DNA from: Symsagittifera roscoffensis
Lineage: Eukaryota > Xenacoelomorpha > Acoela > Convolutidae
NCBI RefSeq assembly: GCF_963678635.1
Contig: NC_087069.1
Span: 29,616,776-29,676,775, forward strand
Direction: 5' to 3'
Length of the DNA: 60,000 nt
Part shown: positions 40,370 through 50,025 of the stretch, in pieces
How positions within the stretch are numbered: position 1 is the stretch's first letter
Layout: each line of letters begins with the position of its first letter
Position numbers and translations under genes: made by a program
The notes under the pieces: generated by a model
Database searches by the model: none
The model's input: the letters and a program-made list of their open reading frames with translations, nothing else
Told to the model about the DNA's origin: nothing

Positions 40370-41325
40370 TAAGAGTAGTAATAAGATAAGAAAAAATAAA
40401 TGAAATAGAATAAAATGAATTTTTTTTTCTAAAATTTGAAACTTTTTATGAAAATCAACCCCCCACATGCCATATAAAGTACAAAAAGATAGATTTCGTT
40501 CCTTGTAACAAATCAACAAGACTGCTCGTATCAGGGCAAAGCCCTGAATGTTCCGACTGCCTTTTAAGGTTTTGCGAAGCAGTAATTACATTAAAAAATT
40601 AAATGTAATAAAAAATTTAAAAATTTTTTTTTAATTTGAAATTTTTTATGAAAATCATCCACCCCACACGCCATTTAAAGTACAAAAAGATAGATTTAGA
40701 TCCTTGTAACCAATCAATTATGGCAAATAAGCTTCTTTTAACCAATTTGGAACGATTTTAAGACGGATTAACTATCCGCTTACGCGTTAATAGCGCGAAA
40801 TATATCGCGCGTTAATTGTCCCAAATTGGCCAAAAGGGCAATCTTTAAACCCCCATAACTTTACGAAAAATGATTACAGGTGAAATATTTTTTCAAATTT
40901 GAGCTCAGGGCAACAATACCTTTTGAATGATATAAATAAATTCCGTCAAAAAAAGCTAGTTAAAAAGTCGAAATTTGTCTGAAGAAAAAAAAACCCACCC
41001 CGAGCACAAATATTTCGTTACTTTCGTATCGAAAGTCGGAACAATTATGGCAAATAAGCTTCGTTCAACCAATTTGGAACGATTTATAAGACGGATTAAA
41101 TCTCGCTTACGCGTTAGTAGCGCGAATTATATTGCGCATTGATTGTCCCAAATTGGTCAAAATGGCCAAAATGGCAACCTTTAAACGCTCATAACTTTAC
41201 AAGAAATGATCACAGGTGAAACATTCTGTCAAAAATGGCTAGTTAAAAAGTCGAAATTTGTCTGAAGAAAAAAAACCCACCCCGAGCACAAAGTTTCCGT
41301 TACTTTCGTATCGAAAGTCGGAACA
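40370..41325 (-). mobile_element. Hairpin-ended element, copy 16, interrupted by copy 15
   Basis: Left part 40370-40516 and right part 41045-41325 are consecutive pieces of one copy (…GTAACAAATCAA / TTATGGCAAATAAG…). Removing copy 15 restores the sequence seen uninterrupted at 19337-19365. The right part lacks a piece in the interior (after CACAGGTGAAAC), and the left end is degenerate. Confidence 0.88.
40517..41044 (-). mobile_element. Hairpin-ended element, copy 15, nested in copy 16
   Basis: 528 bp from CAAGACTGCTCG to GTCGGAACAA. Because the empty site is known, this copy defines the element borders: it entered between AATCA-A and TTATGG with either no target duplication or at most the 2-bp AA. 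On the minus strand this is insertion within TT, as described for Helentrons. Confidence 0.9.
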
Positions 41326-42904
41326 ATAACAGATATCATGTTAACATACTCCACCCCCACCTCCGCTCCCAAAAAAGACCAAGTTAATAGCTTCCACCCC
41401 AGCATTTATTTTAGATTAAACTTGCTAAGCGTGTTGCATGTACAAAGGGGGATTGTTAAGTAGCTCCGTGCTCGTTTCGACCTCACCAAGGTTTCAACAC
41501 AGGGCCGCGTAAAATGCTGTCAAAATTAAAAGAGCTAACAGTTGATTTTCTCTGACCAATGAAAATGCTCAATGATGAATGGAAAAATTGCAAAGGCTAT
41601 ATTTTAAAAGCAAAGGCTATATTTGCAGACAAAACCGATGTCTCAAATTCGTCGGAAACCTCAAATCTCCTTGAAAAATTTGCACAAGAGTTTGCTGAGT
41701 GTTTGGTTTTTTTAATCAAAATATGGTGGGGGAAGTCCTGAGACATGCATAAACGTGCTATTCAGTATTTTTCATTAAATTCGTTCTATGCGAATTCTTC
41801 CTAACTGTTATGCTTGGATGATCGAATGACTTTTTTTGCCACTAGTTGAGGAACATGATTAAGGGTCTTGCCAGTAAATCTAACAATGAATGATAAGTTT
41901 TGATGCTTTTCAGTAAAAAAAAAAACTAAATTTTAAAATTAATAACTGACAATTTTTTGATTTATCTAATATCCAAGCCAGTGATTTTTAGTAGTAAAAG
42001 AAAATCTTTAAACAGACAATTCAATAGGCAGTCAACTTTTATATCAGACAAGTTTAGAAAAAGACAGCCATAATACTAACACGACGTTTTTGTGCAATGA
42101 AGTGTTTCATGACACTGCTTTTGCATCAACTCAATTTAATTAAAATAGCTTTTGAATAAGTATAGTTTTTCACCAATTTCAACTGAATACTTCGAAGTAC
42201 GCTTTTTGTTATCTGTTTACAGCTACTCAAGTTTAAATATTTGAAAAATTTCAGTTACTGACCTATATGGCTTGCGGAATCATTTCGTGAGCTCGATAGA
42301 CAGTTTATGTATTTTGCATGTTTTTTTTTTGAACTTTCAGGCAATTTTCAGGAATAGCTTTTGAATTAGTTGAGCTGTGCATTCAAGGATTTCCCCAAAA
42401 ACTAGGTTTTTTTTGTTAGTTTCGTCATCCGAATTTTGCAATTATCTCTTCATAAAAAACGCCAAAATTAGCTAAAATATGACAAGCTAAAATAACTTCG
42501 TTAAGAGTTGTTTACCAGTTAGGCCAAAGGTTAACCTACAAAGTATCTCTTTGAAAATACAGATTAACTTCTACAGATAGCGTCTTTGCACAACAATTTT
42601 GAAACACTTCTGGCCCTGAGTGTGGGAACAAGCGCTAAAACTATAACGAGTTGCACAAAATTGGATCAAACAAAATTATTTAGAATGAGCAAATTACCTA
42701 GTGCACACCATTTTTGCATTAAAAAGGTAATTTTCTAGACAGAAAAAAGATCTCAGAGTCACCTACGAAGTCAATTTGCTTCAAAAATTTACTCAAAATT
42801 AGCAGGTTGCTCTTAAGAATATTTCTGTGTGTTCCAAAGTTAGCAACTAAATTTTCTATCAGTTTCGAGGCCAATATCAAAATTTTTCAAATGATGAAAT
42901 ATGG
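41326..42904. other. Unassigned stretch with one LTR-border-like site
   Basis: At 41446-41463 AAAGGGGGATTGTTAAGTAG looks like a polypurine tract followed by an LTR start, as at 16611 and 45026. Otherwise AT-rich DNA without recognisable genes; a short ORF at 41559-41741 has no features. Confidence 0.35.
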
Positions 42905-43069
42905 TTAAGGAGCGTCGCAAAAATTTGGACAGACAGAATTAATTAAAAAGAGCAATCGTACTATTTTGACAACTTTTGCATGCATTTTTTCTTTTCAGAA
43001 AAATTTGAAATTCAAATTCGGTTTGATATAGAGGGTTGCAAACAGCTCGCACAGACAAAAATATAATTA
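42905..43069. repeat. Tc1/mariner-derived end fragment
   Basis: GTCGCAAAAATTTGGACAGA and AATTAATTAAAAAGAGCAATC match the terminal repeat of the element at 43070, followed by a sub-terminal TTTTGCATGCATTTT. A second weak copy of the terminus is at ~43035. Confidence 0.55.
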
Positions 43070-43545
43070 GTAGCAAAAAATTCGGACAGACACAAGTAAT
43101 TAAAATGAGCAATCAATGCTCTTCAATGTTTTTTGAATGCAAAATCTGAAGCCGAACAACCTTGAATTTGTTGTCAGACCAATATCAAAATGCGAGGTCG
43201 TCGATTACCCGATGATTATCCTAGCCTAATTTTTAAATACTGCAATGAAAATCCAGATTTTACTATAAAACAGTTAGCAAAATTAGCTAAAAAGTTGAAA
43301 TCTACCGTTTATGATGTTTTAACAAAGAAGAATATCAAGGAGTTATTTTCCAGAAAAAAAAAACAGATTAGGCTGCCCCAGAAAAACAAACAGAAGGGAA
43401 GATGATCAATTCATTCAAAAATTTGAATTTTTAAGTGACATTTGGACATAGTTTGTCTGAAAAATTGGCTTTTGCATGCAAAAATTATCTGAAAAAGGTC
43501 ATTAGCTCTTTTTAATTATGTTTGTCTGTCCCAATTCTTTGCTAC
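43070..43545 (+). mobile_element. Tc1/mariner-derived mini-element (476 bp) with TIRs
   Basis: Starts GTAGCAAAAAATTCGGACAG and ends with the near reverse complement TGTCCCAATTCTTTGCTAC. Between them sits a 71-codon transposase remnant and a sub-terminal palindrome TTTTGCATGCAAAA (43469-43482). It is a deletion derivative: no DDE catalytic domain is left, so it would depend on a transposase made elsewhere. Confidence 0.75.
43190..43405 (+). CDS. Truncated transposase, N-terminal helix-turn-helix (71 aa)
   Basis: MRGRRLPDDYPSLIFKYCNE then FTIKQLAKLAKKLKSTVYDV: the spacing of helices and the KSTVY recognition-helix motif fit the paired-like DNA-binding start of Tc1/mariner transposases, which binds the TIRs. 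It ends in a Lys-rich stretch unlike the family. The ATG follows a ~100-nt leader after the TIR, as in the related copies. Could at most bind DNA. Confidence 0.6.
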   Translation: MRGRRLPDDYPSLIFKYCNENPDFTIKQLAKLAKKLKSTVYDVLTKKNIKELFSRKKKQIRLPQKNKQKGR

Positions 43546-44395
43546 TCAATAGTAACCAGTCCGGGCAGACAAAATTATTTATTAGAGAAATTGACCTACT
43601 TTGGAAAAATTAGCTTGAGAAACTTAAATTCTTAGACAAACGTTGTGAGTCAAGTTTGTCTGAAAAACAAATTGCATGCAAAAACCTGTCAAACTGGTAA
43701 AATTGTTCTTTTTAGTTGTTCTGGTCTCCAAAAATTTTTTGAAAGTCTCTACAAGCTAGCACAAAATTTTTTTAGAGTATTCAGAGATTTGCAAAAAGTT
43801 TGAACAGAAAAAAAAACTAATTATAAAGAGCAATCTGTCAATTTGAAATTTTACATGTGCAATTGAGTTTGATCCAAAAATAATGTTAATAAAAATTATC
43901 TTCCACAAAAGTCTTCCGAAGTGGTCTGTGTGCTCTTTTTAATTCTGCCTCATCCAATTTTTTTGTTTTTTATAACATCTAAAAAGTTACAAACAGTCCA
44001 GAGTGACAGAAAAAAATTTAAAAGCAATGTGCCATGTTTGAGCAATTTTTTGCATTCGAGTTTGAAATTTTGAGACAAAAATTCGGTCTGAAAAAAAAAA
44101 GATTTTGCATGCAAGGAAGGATTGAAGTAGATATTTTGCTCTTTAAAAGTAGTTTTGAATATCCGAGATTTTTCGCTTCTAAGTATAGTTTGTTACAATT
44201 TTGTCGGAAAATGTTTAGGTTCTTGAAATAATTCTGACTTTGGAGCAGTGATATAAAATTGAAATAGCATCCAAATTATCAAAATTAAATTTTAATTGTC
44301 ACAAAGCAAACTTAACTTTTAACTTCAAGCCATTGCCAAGAAACAATTTGCACTCAGCAGCATTCTTTAACAGAAAACAACATAAAATGCCGATC
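43546..44395. repeat. Further decayed Tc1/mariner-derived mini-elements
   Basis: Weak terminal-repeat matches at ~43560 (GGGCAGACAAAATTATTTA), 43790 (TTTGCAAAAAGTTTGAACAG) with an inverted partner near 43928-43970 (GTGCTCTTTTTAATTCTGCC), and ~43995. GCATGCAAAA words occur at 43676 and TTTTGCATGCAAG at 44102. The ORF at 44034-44231 has no recognisable domain. Confidence 0.45.
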
Positions 44396-44523
44396 ATAAA
44401 TAGTAGAAAAAAAGAGGGACAGACAGAATTAATTAAAATGAGCAATTAGTGTTTTTCGACGCTTTTTTGCAGGCAAAATCTAGGCCAAAAATTTTGAATT
44501 TTTTGTCAGACAAAAAATTCAAA

Positions 44524-44715
44524 ATGCGAGATCGTCGATTATCCGATGATTATACTAGCCTAATTTTTAAGTACTGCGATGAACATCCAGACTTAACCAT
44601 AGAACAGCTAGAAAAATTAGTTAAAAGAACAAAACCTCGAGTTAAGTTCAACAAAAAAAACAGATCGCAGGCCGCCAAACGGATGAATCAAACATCGAAA
44701 ATCAAACGAATGTAA
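44524..44715 (+). CDS. Truncated transposase N-terminus (64 aa)
   Basis: MRDRRLSDDYTSLIFKYCDE then LTIEQLEKLVKR, homologous to the 43190 ORF but diverging to a Lys/Arg/Asn-rich end. After the stop, another frame at ~44757-44815 reads NRRKTLATLSNKFHVSRFTI, the second helix-turn-helix of Tc1-type transposases, so the original protein continued. No catalytic residues remain. Confidence 0.6.
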   Translation: MRDRRLSDDYTSLIFKYCDEHPDLTIEQLEKLVKRTKPRVKFNKKNRSQAAKRMNQTSKIKRM

Positions 44716-45084
44716 AAAATCAGATGATCGAATCATTCAAAATTTGAAAACTAATCGCAGAAAAACATTAGCTACCCTGAGCAATAAATTTCATGTTTCA
44801 AGGTTCACTATTCGACTCTTCGGATGCAATTTCCCGCCGTGGTTATAGGTTTCGAGCTAAACTCGGATATACTTAACAATCCCCCCCCTATTGTATCTAC
44901 TAAAGAATCTCCACCCCAGTAATTAAAAGCAGTCTATTCGCAATGGAGCATTGTATGTAAATTCGAACTTTGCTGCATTCTGATTGTTCGAAAGTTAGCT
45001 GCAAGTAATCTAATTAACAATCTCCTCGGGGGGATTGTTAAGTAGATCCCGAACCTCTGCTTTGAGAACTTTCAACGTTGTTTA

Positions 45085-45520
45085 TTGTTCCGCCTTTCGA
45101 TACGAAAGTAACGGAATATTTGTGCTCGGGGTGGGTTTTTTTTCTTCAGACAAATTTCGACTTTTTAACTAGCCATTTTTGACGGAATTTTTTTACATCA
45201 TTCGAAAAGTATTGTTGTCCTGAGCTCAATTTTGAAAAGATATTTCACGTGTGATCATTTTTTGTAAAGTTATGGGTGTTTAAAGATTGCCATTTTGGCC
45301 AATTTGGGACAATTAACGCGCGATAAATTTCGCGAAACCTATCTTTTTGTACTTTATATGGCGTGTGGGGGGATGATTTTCATTAAAAAATTCAAATTTA
45401 GGAAAAAAAAATTTCATTTATTTTTATTTTTTTTAAATTTTTTTTTATTGTTATTACTGCTCCATAAACCTTAATAGGCAGTCGGAACATTCAGGGCTTC
45501 GCCCTGATACGAGCAGTCTT
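45085..45520 (+). mobile_element. Hairpin-ended element, copy 17 (internally deleted)
   Basis: Both ends are present (TTGTTCCGCCTTTCGATACG and terminal hairpin CAGGGCTTCGCCCTG then GAGCAGTCTT), but about 100 bp between the ATTTCGCG and ACCTATC blocks is missing. Confidence 0.88.
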
Positions 45521-45592
45521 TTTTCAATTTATTTCCGTTGATGTCTAGACAGTTGCTCTTTTTAACTAATTCTGTCTGTCCGAATTTTTTGC

Positions 45593-47107
45593 AAGTATCT
45601 ATAAAAAGCAAACGCAAAATTTCTAAGAACCATTTCTAATTAAGAACCAGTTTCAAGGTCAGAATTATTTTAAAACAGCTAAGAAGTTGTCTGATAATTT
45701 TTTGAAAAGCAATAAAGTTAGTGCCAAATTGTTCGCAATATCTTTTTGGTAACAATTTTGAACGAACAAAATTTTTCAAACTGGAAACTCTCATTTTGAC
45801 GCTTGAAACTTAAGTTTCACTCATTTGAGCATAGAAAAAACCAATTATTCGCTTAAAATCACCGATATGGCCAAAAATTTGGGATAAACTACACAAAAAA
45901 AAATTCGCAAAATGAGCGCAAAAAAAAACTTTTAATAAAAAGACCCGGCAAGTAAGAAAAGCTTGTTTTGATTAAACAACGAATTTTTTTCCAATACCAG
46001 TTTTGTTCAATACGTGTTTTACTTACTTTAATACACGGTTAGCCACAAAGCAAATCTTCAACCTTGAGGAAAATTCAAAACAATGGTATGAAGTTTTTGT
46101 AAGGGATGCTTTTGTGCAAGTCTCGGGAAAGGAAATTCCCAATTCTTAAATAGAACTATATTTTCAAATCAGCTCTTGCGAAACTCTCGATTGCCACGTT
46201 TCTGATCTTTTGAGACTTGCCAAAAAGTGAGTACAAAAACTGGTGAAAAATGTCATCGCTTGAAACCCGTAATGCACATGGAACTAATGACAAGATCAAT
46301 TGTAGTAAAATACGAGCTAGGATGACCAAATGGAAATCTATCAACAGTCTATTAAAAGAATTTGAACAACATTTTGATTTGAACAATTGCGCTTCAGCAT
46401 ATTGTTTTTATAACGTATTCTAAGCCTATTGCGGATTCTTGGCGGGGAGTGGAGTGAACGCTTTTTCTTTAGGGATACGCACGCCTGAGAATCCGAAGGG
46501 TCCACGGTCCACCATTTGGTAAAATGTCCTCTCTTGGCTGACTGACCCTAAATATTTTTTGAAAGACTAGAATGTATTTTGTATGGGGAGATCACACGAC
46601 AAAAAAAAACGCACAGTTTGGGTCCAAGAGTTCTCAAAAATTTGCTTGCGGCATAGAAAATTTGCTCAAAATGGTCTTTATTGAGATTTGGGAGAGCTTG
46701 GAAAAACAATATGTCGACCAAAAGAAGGTCGACGAAATTCCGTTATCCAAGTCACGGCTTTTGCATAATCCAAACTTCGTCTCAGTAACCCCTCATTTAT
46801 TTTATAGTTTGCTCTACCCAGCTGAATTCTTTTTTATCACTCGCCACGGAAATCTTTTTTATCACTTGAAATGTATGCGAGCTCATAAATCAACCATTTC
46901 AATTCAGTGTGTTATTTTAAAAAACAATGATTTCTGGAATGGATTTCAAAATCAACTAAAAAACTAATGACTTGTTGCAAAAATGAAAAGAAAGTTCTTG
47001 ACTTCCAATCTTAACTATGTTTTTCAGGGAGTTGCACGCCTACACTGTAGAAGAACGAAGAAAAGTAATCAATTTAGCTCGAAGTTGAGTAATCAAGACT
47101 AGAGGTT
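45593..47107. other. Mostly unassigned stretch
   Basis: No repeat family recognised. It holds the unrecognised ORF at 46572-46967. Confidence 0.35.
46572..46967 (+). CDS. Unrecognised ORF (131 aa)
   Basis: No domain, signal peptide or membrane segment stands out. It is moderately rich in Phe, Lys and Asn, has a short amphipathic-looking stretch (IEIWESLEKQYVDQKKVDE) and two cysteines near the end. No neighbours or repeats support it as a gene; could be a chance frame or an exon fragment. Confidence 0.15.
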   Translation: MYFVWGDHTTKKNAQFGSKSSQKFACGIENLLKMVFIEIWESLEKQYVDQKKVDEIPLSKSRLLHNPNFVSVTPHLFYSLLYPAEFFFITRHGNLFYHLKCMRAHKSTISIQCVILKNNDFWNGFQNQLKN

Positions 47108-47325
47108 GTTTTACGGAAAACGGCAGCGAGCTGAAAAAATTTTTGATATTGCAAAACAAATCTACCCAAACCCGCCTTGAAATCACTTCTCCCATACCTT
47201 GTTATGCTAAAATGCAAGTTTGGTTTGAGTAAACAAGGCATGGGAGAAATGATTTCAAGGCGGTGTTGGGTCGATTTTTTTGCAACGTCAAGAATTTTTA
47301 TGCCCACTGCCGTTTTCCGTAAAAC
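47108..47325. repeat. Foldback element: ~95-bp inverted arms
   Basis: Outer arms GTTTTACGGAAAACGGCAG (47108) and CTGCCGTTTTCCGTAAAAC (ending 47325) are perfect complements. Inner blocks CCGCCTTGAAATCA and GATTTCAAGGCGG pair again, and CCATACCTTGTT pairs with AACAAGGCATGG with one mismatch. Loop ~28 nt. It fits a foldback MITE or a long-hairpin RNA source. The minus-strand ORF across it is a by-product. Confidence 0.8.
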
Positions 47326-47399
47326 ATTTTGACCAGCAAATTTGGTTCAAAATATATTGGAATTAGCTTATAGCAAGTATTTATATCCAATTTTTTTAT

Positions 47400-47751
47400 T
47401 GATATAACTATCTCTGTAAAATATTTCTAACTAACCAATCATGATCCATATCTAACACTTACTATAAATTATATAGCTGAAACCATTTCTAGTTTCAGCA
47501 AGAGAAGAAAATAAATATAACGTAGCCAACAGTAGTTTTTAACCAGAAGAGTTCCTGATATCTTATCTCGAAAATACTAGCATAAACTAGATCTATTTAG
47601 ACTAGGAGATAGAAGAGCAAGATTAAGATCGGTAATAGACTAAGAAGTTGCACGAATCTATCCGGCCAAAAATAAGATAGCATAACAAACAGGCGGTGTA
47701 CCTTATCTAAAATTACTCTATTTGTGAGTCAACCCGGACCTATATTTTATC
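47400..47751 (+). repeat. Possible 5' LTR of element C
   Basis: Placed only because a primer-site-like sequence follows it at 47752. It includes TATA-like TATAAATTATATAG near 47464 and AATAAATAT near 47512. No second copy lies in the window, so left border and identity are unproven. Confidence 0.25.
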
Positions 47752-47774
47752 TGGTGCGACCAAGAGTCTCGAAC
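47752..47774 (+). promoter_or_regulatory. Possible primer binding site of element C
   Basis: TGG, then TGCGACC, AAGAG and TCTCGAAC. This equals the complement of a tRNA 3' half: CCA, a 7-nt acceptor strand, a 5-nt T-stem strand starting with the invariant C61, a T-loop of type TTCGANN and G53. The match to tRNA architecture extends ~23 nt and stops where the other T-stem strand should begin. Confidence 0.45.
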
Positions 47775-48881
47775 AAAGACCTCAACAAATTTAGATTTAG
47801 CAAATCCAAAACAAACATAAAATCTAAGATCTAAACACAAAACACAAAAATGCTAAGAAGTACTGATAACTTACCTCAACGCCTCAATAATACCAACGAG
47901 TATTTTTGCTTACACCAGGTCAAAAACTCCTGCATTGTGAAACGAAATGTAGGATCGAGCCCCTACATTGTGAAACGAAAAAACAGACTGCAACGACTAC
48001 TTCTCTACGAGATATTCAGTACAATTTCCATCACTAACATAAAATAATTTACTTGGAGCAGTAAGATTCGATTTCTAGCTATATACCTCTCAATGATGTA
48101 CAACCAATAATATATAAAATAATAACGACTGATAAAAAGATACAAAGTCGTTCATTTCCAACAAATCTGCAGTAACTTTGAAAATTTTGCAAAATTTAAG
48201 AAGCATAAAAATACAAAATTTAGTAAGTAGCTTAAATTAATTTTAGTCACATCCTCATTTTCTCGCAAATCATGCTTCTTTGTTGCTTCTTCTAAAATAT
48301 AACCATAATTTTTCAAAAATTATAATCAGTGAAATATTTAACTTTTAATCCAATCCTTCGGAAACTTAAAACCTGTTTTTAACCCTAAACCTATAGGGTG
48401 CATATTGTCTAGGCCTCTCCTTGTTTTATAACAACCTAAATTTCTTTTAAGCCAGATTGTCAAGGCTATTTTTGGATCTTTAGTTTTAAACTTAACTCTA
48501 AATTTTATTTCATCTACAATTATTTGATCATCAAGGCTTTCCTTGGATCAATTTGAGCAACTTTGTTCTTACCACCTCCTAATAACAGTGTCTAACGACT
48601 TCAAACGTCGATTGTATCTCCAGCCCTTATCAACGACCCAGGGTTTTAAATAAATTTTTGACTAACTAACTAACTACTTTATTTAAGATCAAAAGTAAAG
48701 AACTTCGGTTACTTATCCTTCTTTTGAGCCCCTGCTCTTAGTTGACGCAGGCTTAAACACATCGTGAATCTAGAAGGAACGAAAATAAGACCTAATGGTC
48801 TACTTGTGTTCTAAATACACCTGAACATTGTAGATAAAATTACTTTTCTCCAACCCTCGATCACAAATCACAACCCTAAGT
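47775..48881. other. Element C leader region, unassigned
   Basis: No ORF with recognisable features. Between ~48360 and 48660 the composition is less skewed (for example GTCTAGGCCTCTCCTTG and GTCAAGGCT / ATCAAGGCT repeats), which may mark a separate insertion. Confidence 0.3.
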
Positions 48882-49071
48882 AAGATTAAGTAATATTTTC
48901 TTTTAAATATAAGTTGACCATCGAGAAAGTACAAAATCAATCTAAGGATTCAATAAACTCTATCTCCAACCAATTACACCCGTAAACCTATGCCCTAGAG
49001 ATTGTACGAACTAACATTTTAGGAAATAAAAATCTTAACCCCTGGATTTTGCAACCATCATTCTAACACTT

Positions 49072-49239
49072 ATGTCAAAAGATAATCTAGGAAACAAACA
49101 AATGTTAATACTCAACGATTGCTTATTTAAAGACGAAAGATACGACCTTGCAATCACACCACATAAGCAGAAAAAAGGATTCATAAGATTTAAAAAAAAC
49201 AAGAAACAAGGCAAAAATCACAAAACAAAAACAAACTAT
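49072..49239 (+). CDS. Element C ORF, first copy (shortened)
   Basis: Reads MSKDNLGNKQMLILNDCLFK then TPHKQKKGFIRF and is cut short after a Lys/Asn run because of an A-run shift. Compare the longer second copy at 49656-49880. Too short to assign; possibly the start of gag or of an accessory protein. Confidence 0.3.
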
Positions 49240-49655
49240 TAGTCATAAATTCTCCAGAACACGGAACGAAGCTTCCACAACAGCATGATCTATAAAGGGT
49301 GAACGCAGAATAAAAATTTCGTACCTCTGCAAATCAGTAAAACTCTATAATTGGAATCAACCTTTAAGGCATGCTGAAACTTACAAATTAACCGTATTTC
49401 CGCATAAAAAATGATTTCATGCATTGAAAAAAATGACGATGATCCTATTCTCGCCAACCTAAATAAGATTAAGTAATATTTTATTTTAAATATAACTTAA
49501 CCATCGAGAAAGTAGAAAATCAATCTAAAGATTCGATAAAATCTAACTCCAACCAGTTTACAACTGTAAACCTATGCCCTAGAGATTGTAAGAACTAACA
49601 GTTTAGGAAATATACATCTTAACCCCTGGATTTTGCAACCATCATTCTAACACTT

Positions 49656-49880
49656 ATGTCAAAAGATAACCTAGGAAACAAAAAAATGTTAATACTCAAC
49701 GATGGCTTATTCAAACACGAAAGATACGACTTTCCAATCACACCACATAAGCAGAAAAAAGGATTCATTAGATTAAGAAAACAAACAAGAAACAAGTCAA
49801 TAATCACAAAACAAAAACAAATTTTAGTCAAAATTTCTCCAGAACACGGAACGCAGCTTCCACAACAGCATGATTTGTAA
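49656..49880 (+). CDS. Element C ORF, second copy (74 aa)
   Basis: MSKDNLGNKKMLILNDGLFK and on through ITPHKQKKGFIRLRKQTRNK to HGTQLPQQHDL. Basic, no recognised domain. The pair differs by substitutions and one frameshift; conservation of the first ~40 codons in both suggests a former coding sequence near the 5' end of the element. Confidence 0.35.
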   Translation: MSKDNLGNKKMLILNDGLFKHERYDFPITPHKQKKGFIRLRKQTRNKSIITKQKQILVKISPEHGTQLPQQHDL

Positions 49881-50025
49881 AGGGTAAACGCAGAATAAAA
49901 TCTTTTTACCTCTGCAAATCAGTAAAACTCTATAATTGGAATCAACCCTTAAGGCATGCTGAAAGTTACTAATTAACCGTATTTCCGCATAAAAAATGAT
50001 TTAATGCAATAAAAAACTTGACGAT

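Larger units (their letters stand above)
44400..45592 (+). mobile_element. Composite Tc1/mariner-derived element with nested insertions
   Basis: Left terminus GACAGACAGAATTAATTAAAA near 44412 and right terminus CTGTCTGTCCGAATTTTTTG CAA ending near 45590 are inverted. Inside, in order: transposase N-terminus, ATTTCCCGCCGTGGTTATAG and GGATATACTTAACAATCCCC (LTR-border-like, inverted), a ~160-bp segment matching 16480-16640 in reverse, GGGGGGATTGTTAAGTAG (45027), hairpin-ended element copy 17, and CGTTGATGTCTAGACAGTTG shared with 16372-16391. Apart from copy 17 this is the same composite as at 16329-16893. Confidence 0.65.
48882..50025 (+). repeat. 583-bp tandem duplication within element C
   Basis: 48882-49447 and 49465-50025 are colinear with about 90-95 % identity by eye, sharing for example GTAAACCTATGCCCTAGAG and GGCATGCTGAAA. 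Each has an ORF starting MSKDNLGNK. Confidence 0.9.

Noticed and set aside
41559-41741. 60-codon ORF
   Set aside because: Contains a short local duplication (KGYILKAKA / KAIFAD area) and no recognised features; not supported as a gene.
47074-47307. 77-codon minus-strand ORF
   Set aside because: Lies across the foldback; arms read in both directions give open frames by symmetry.
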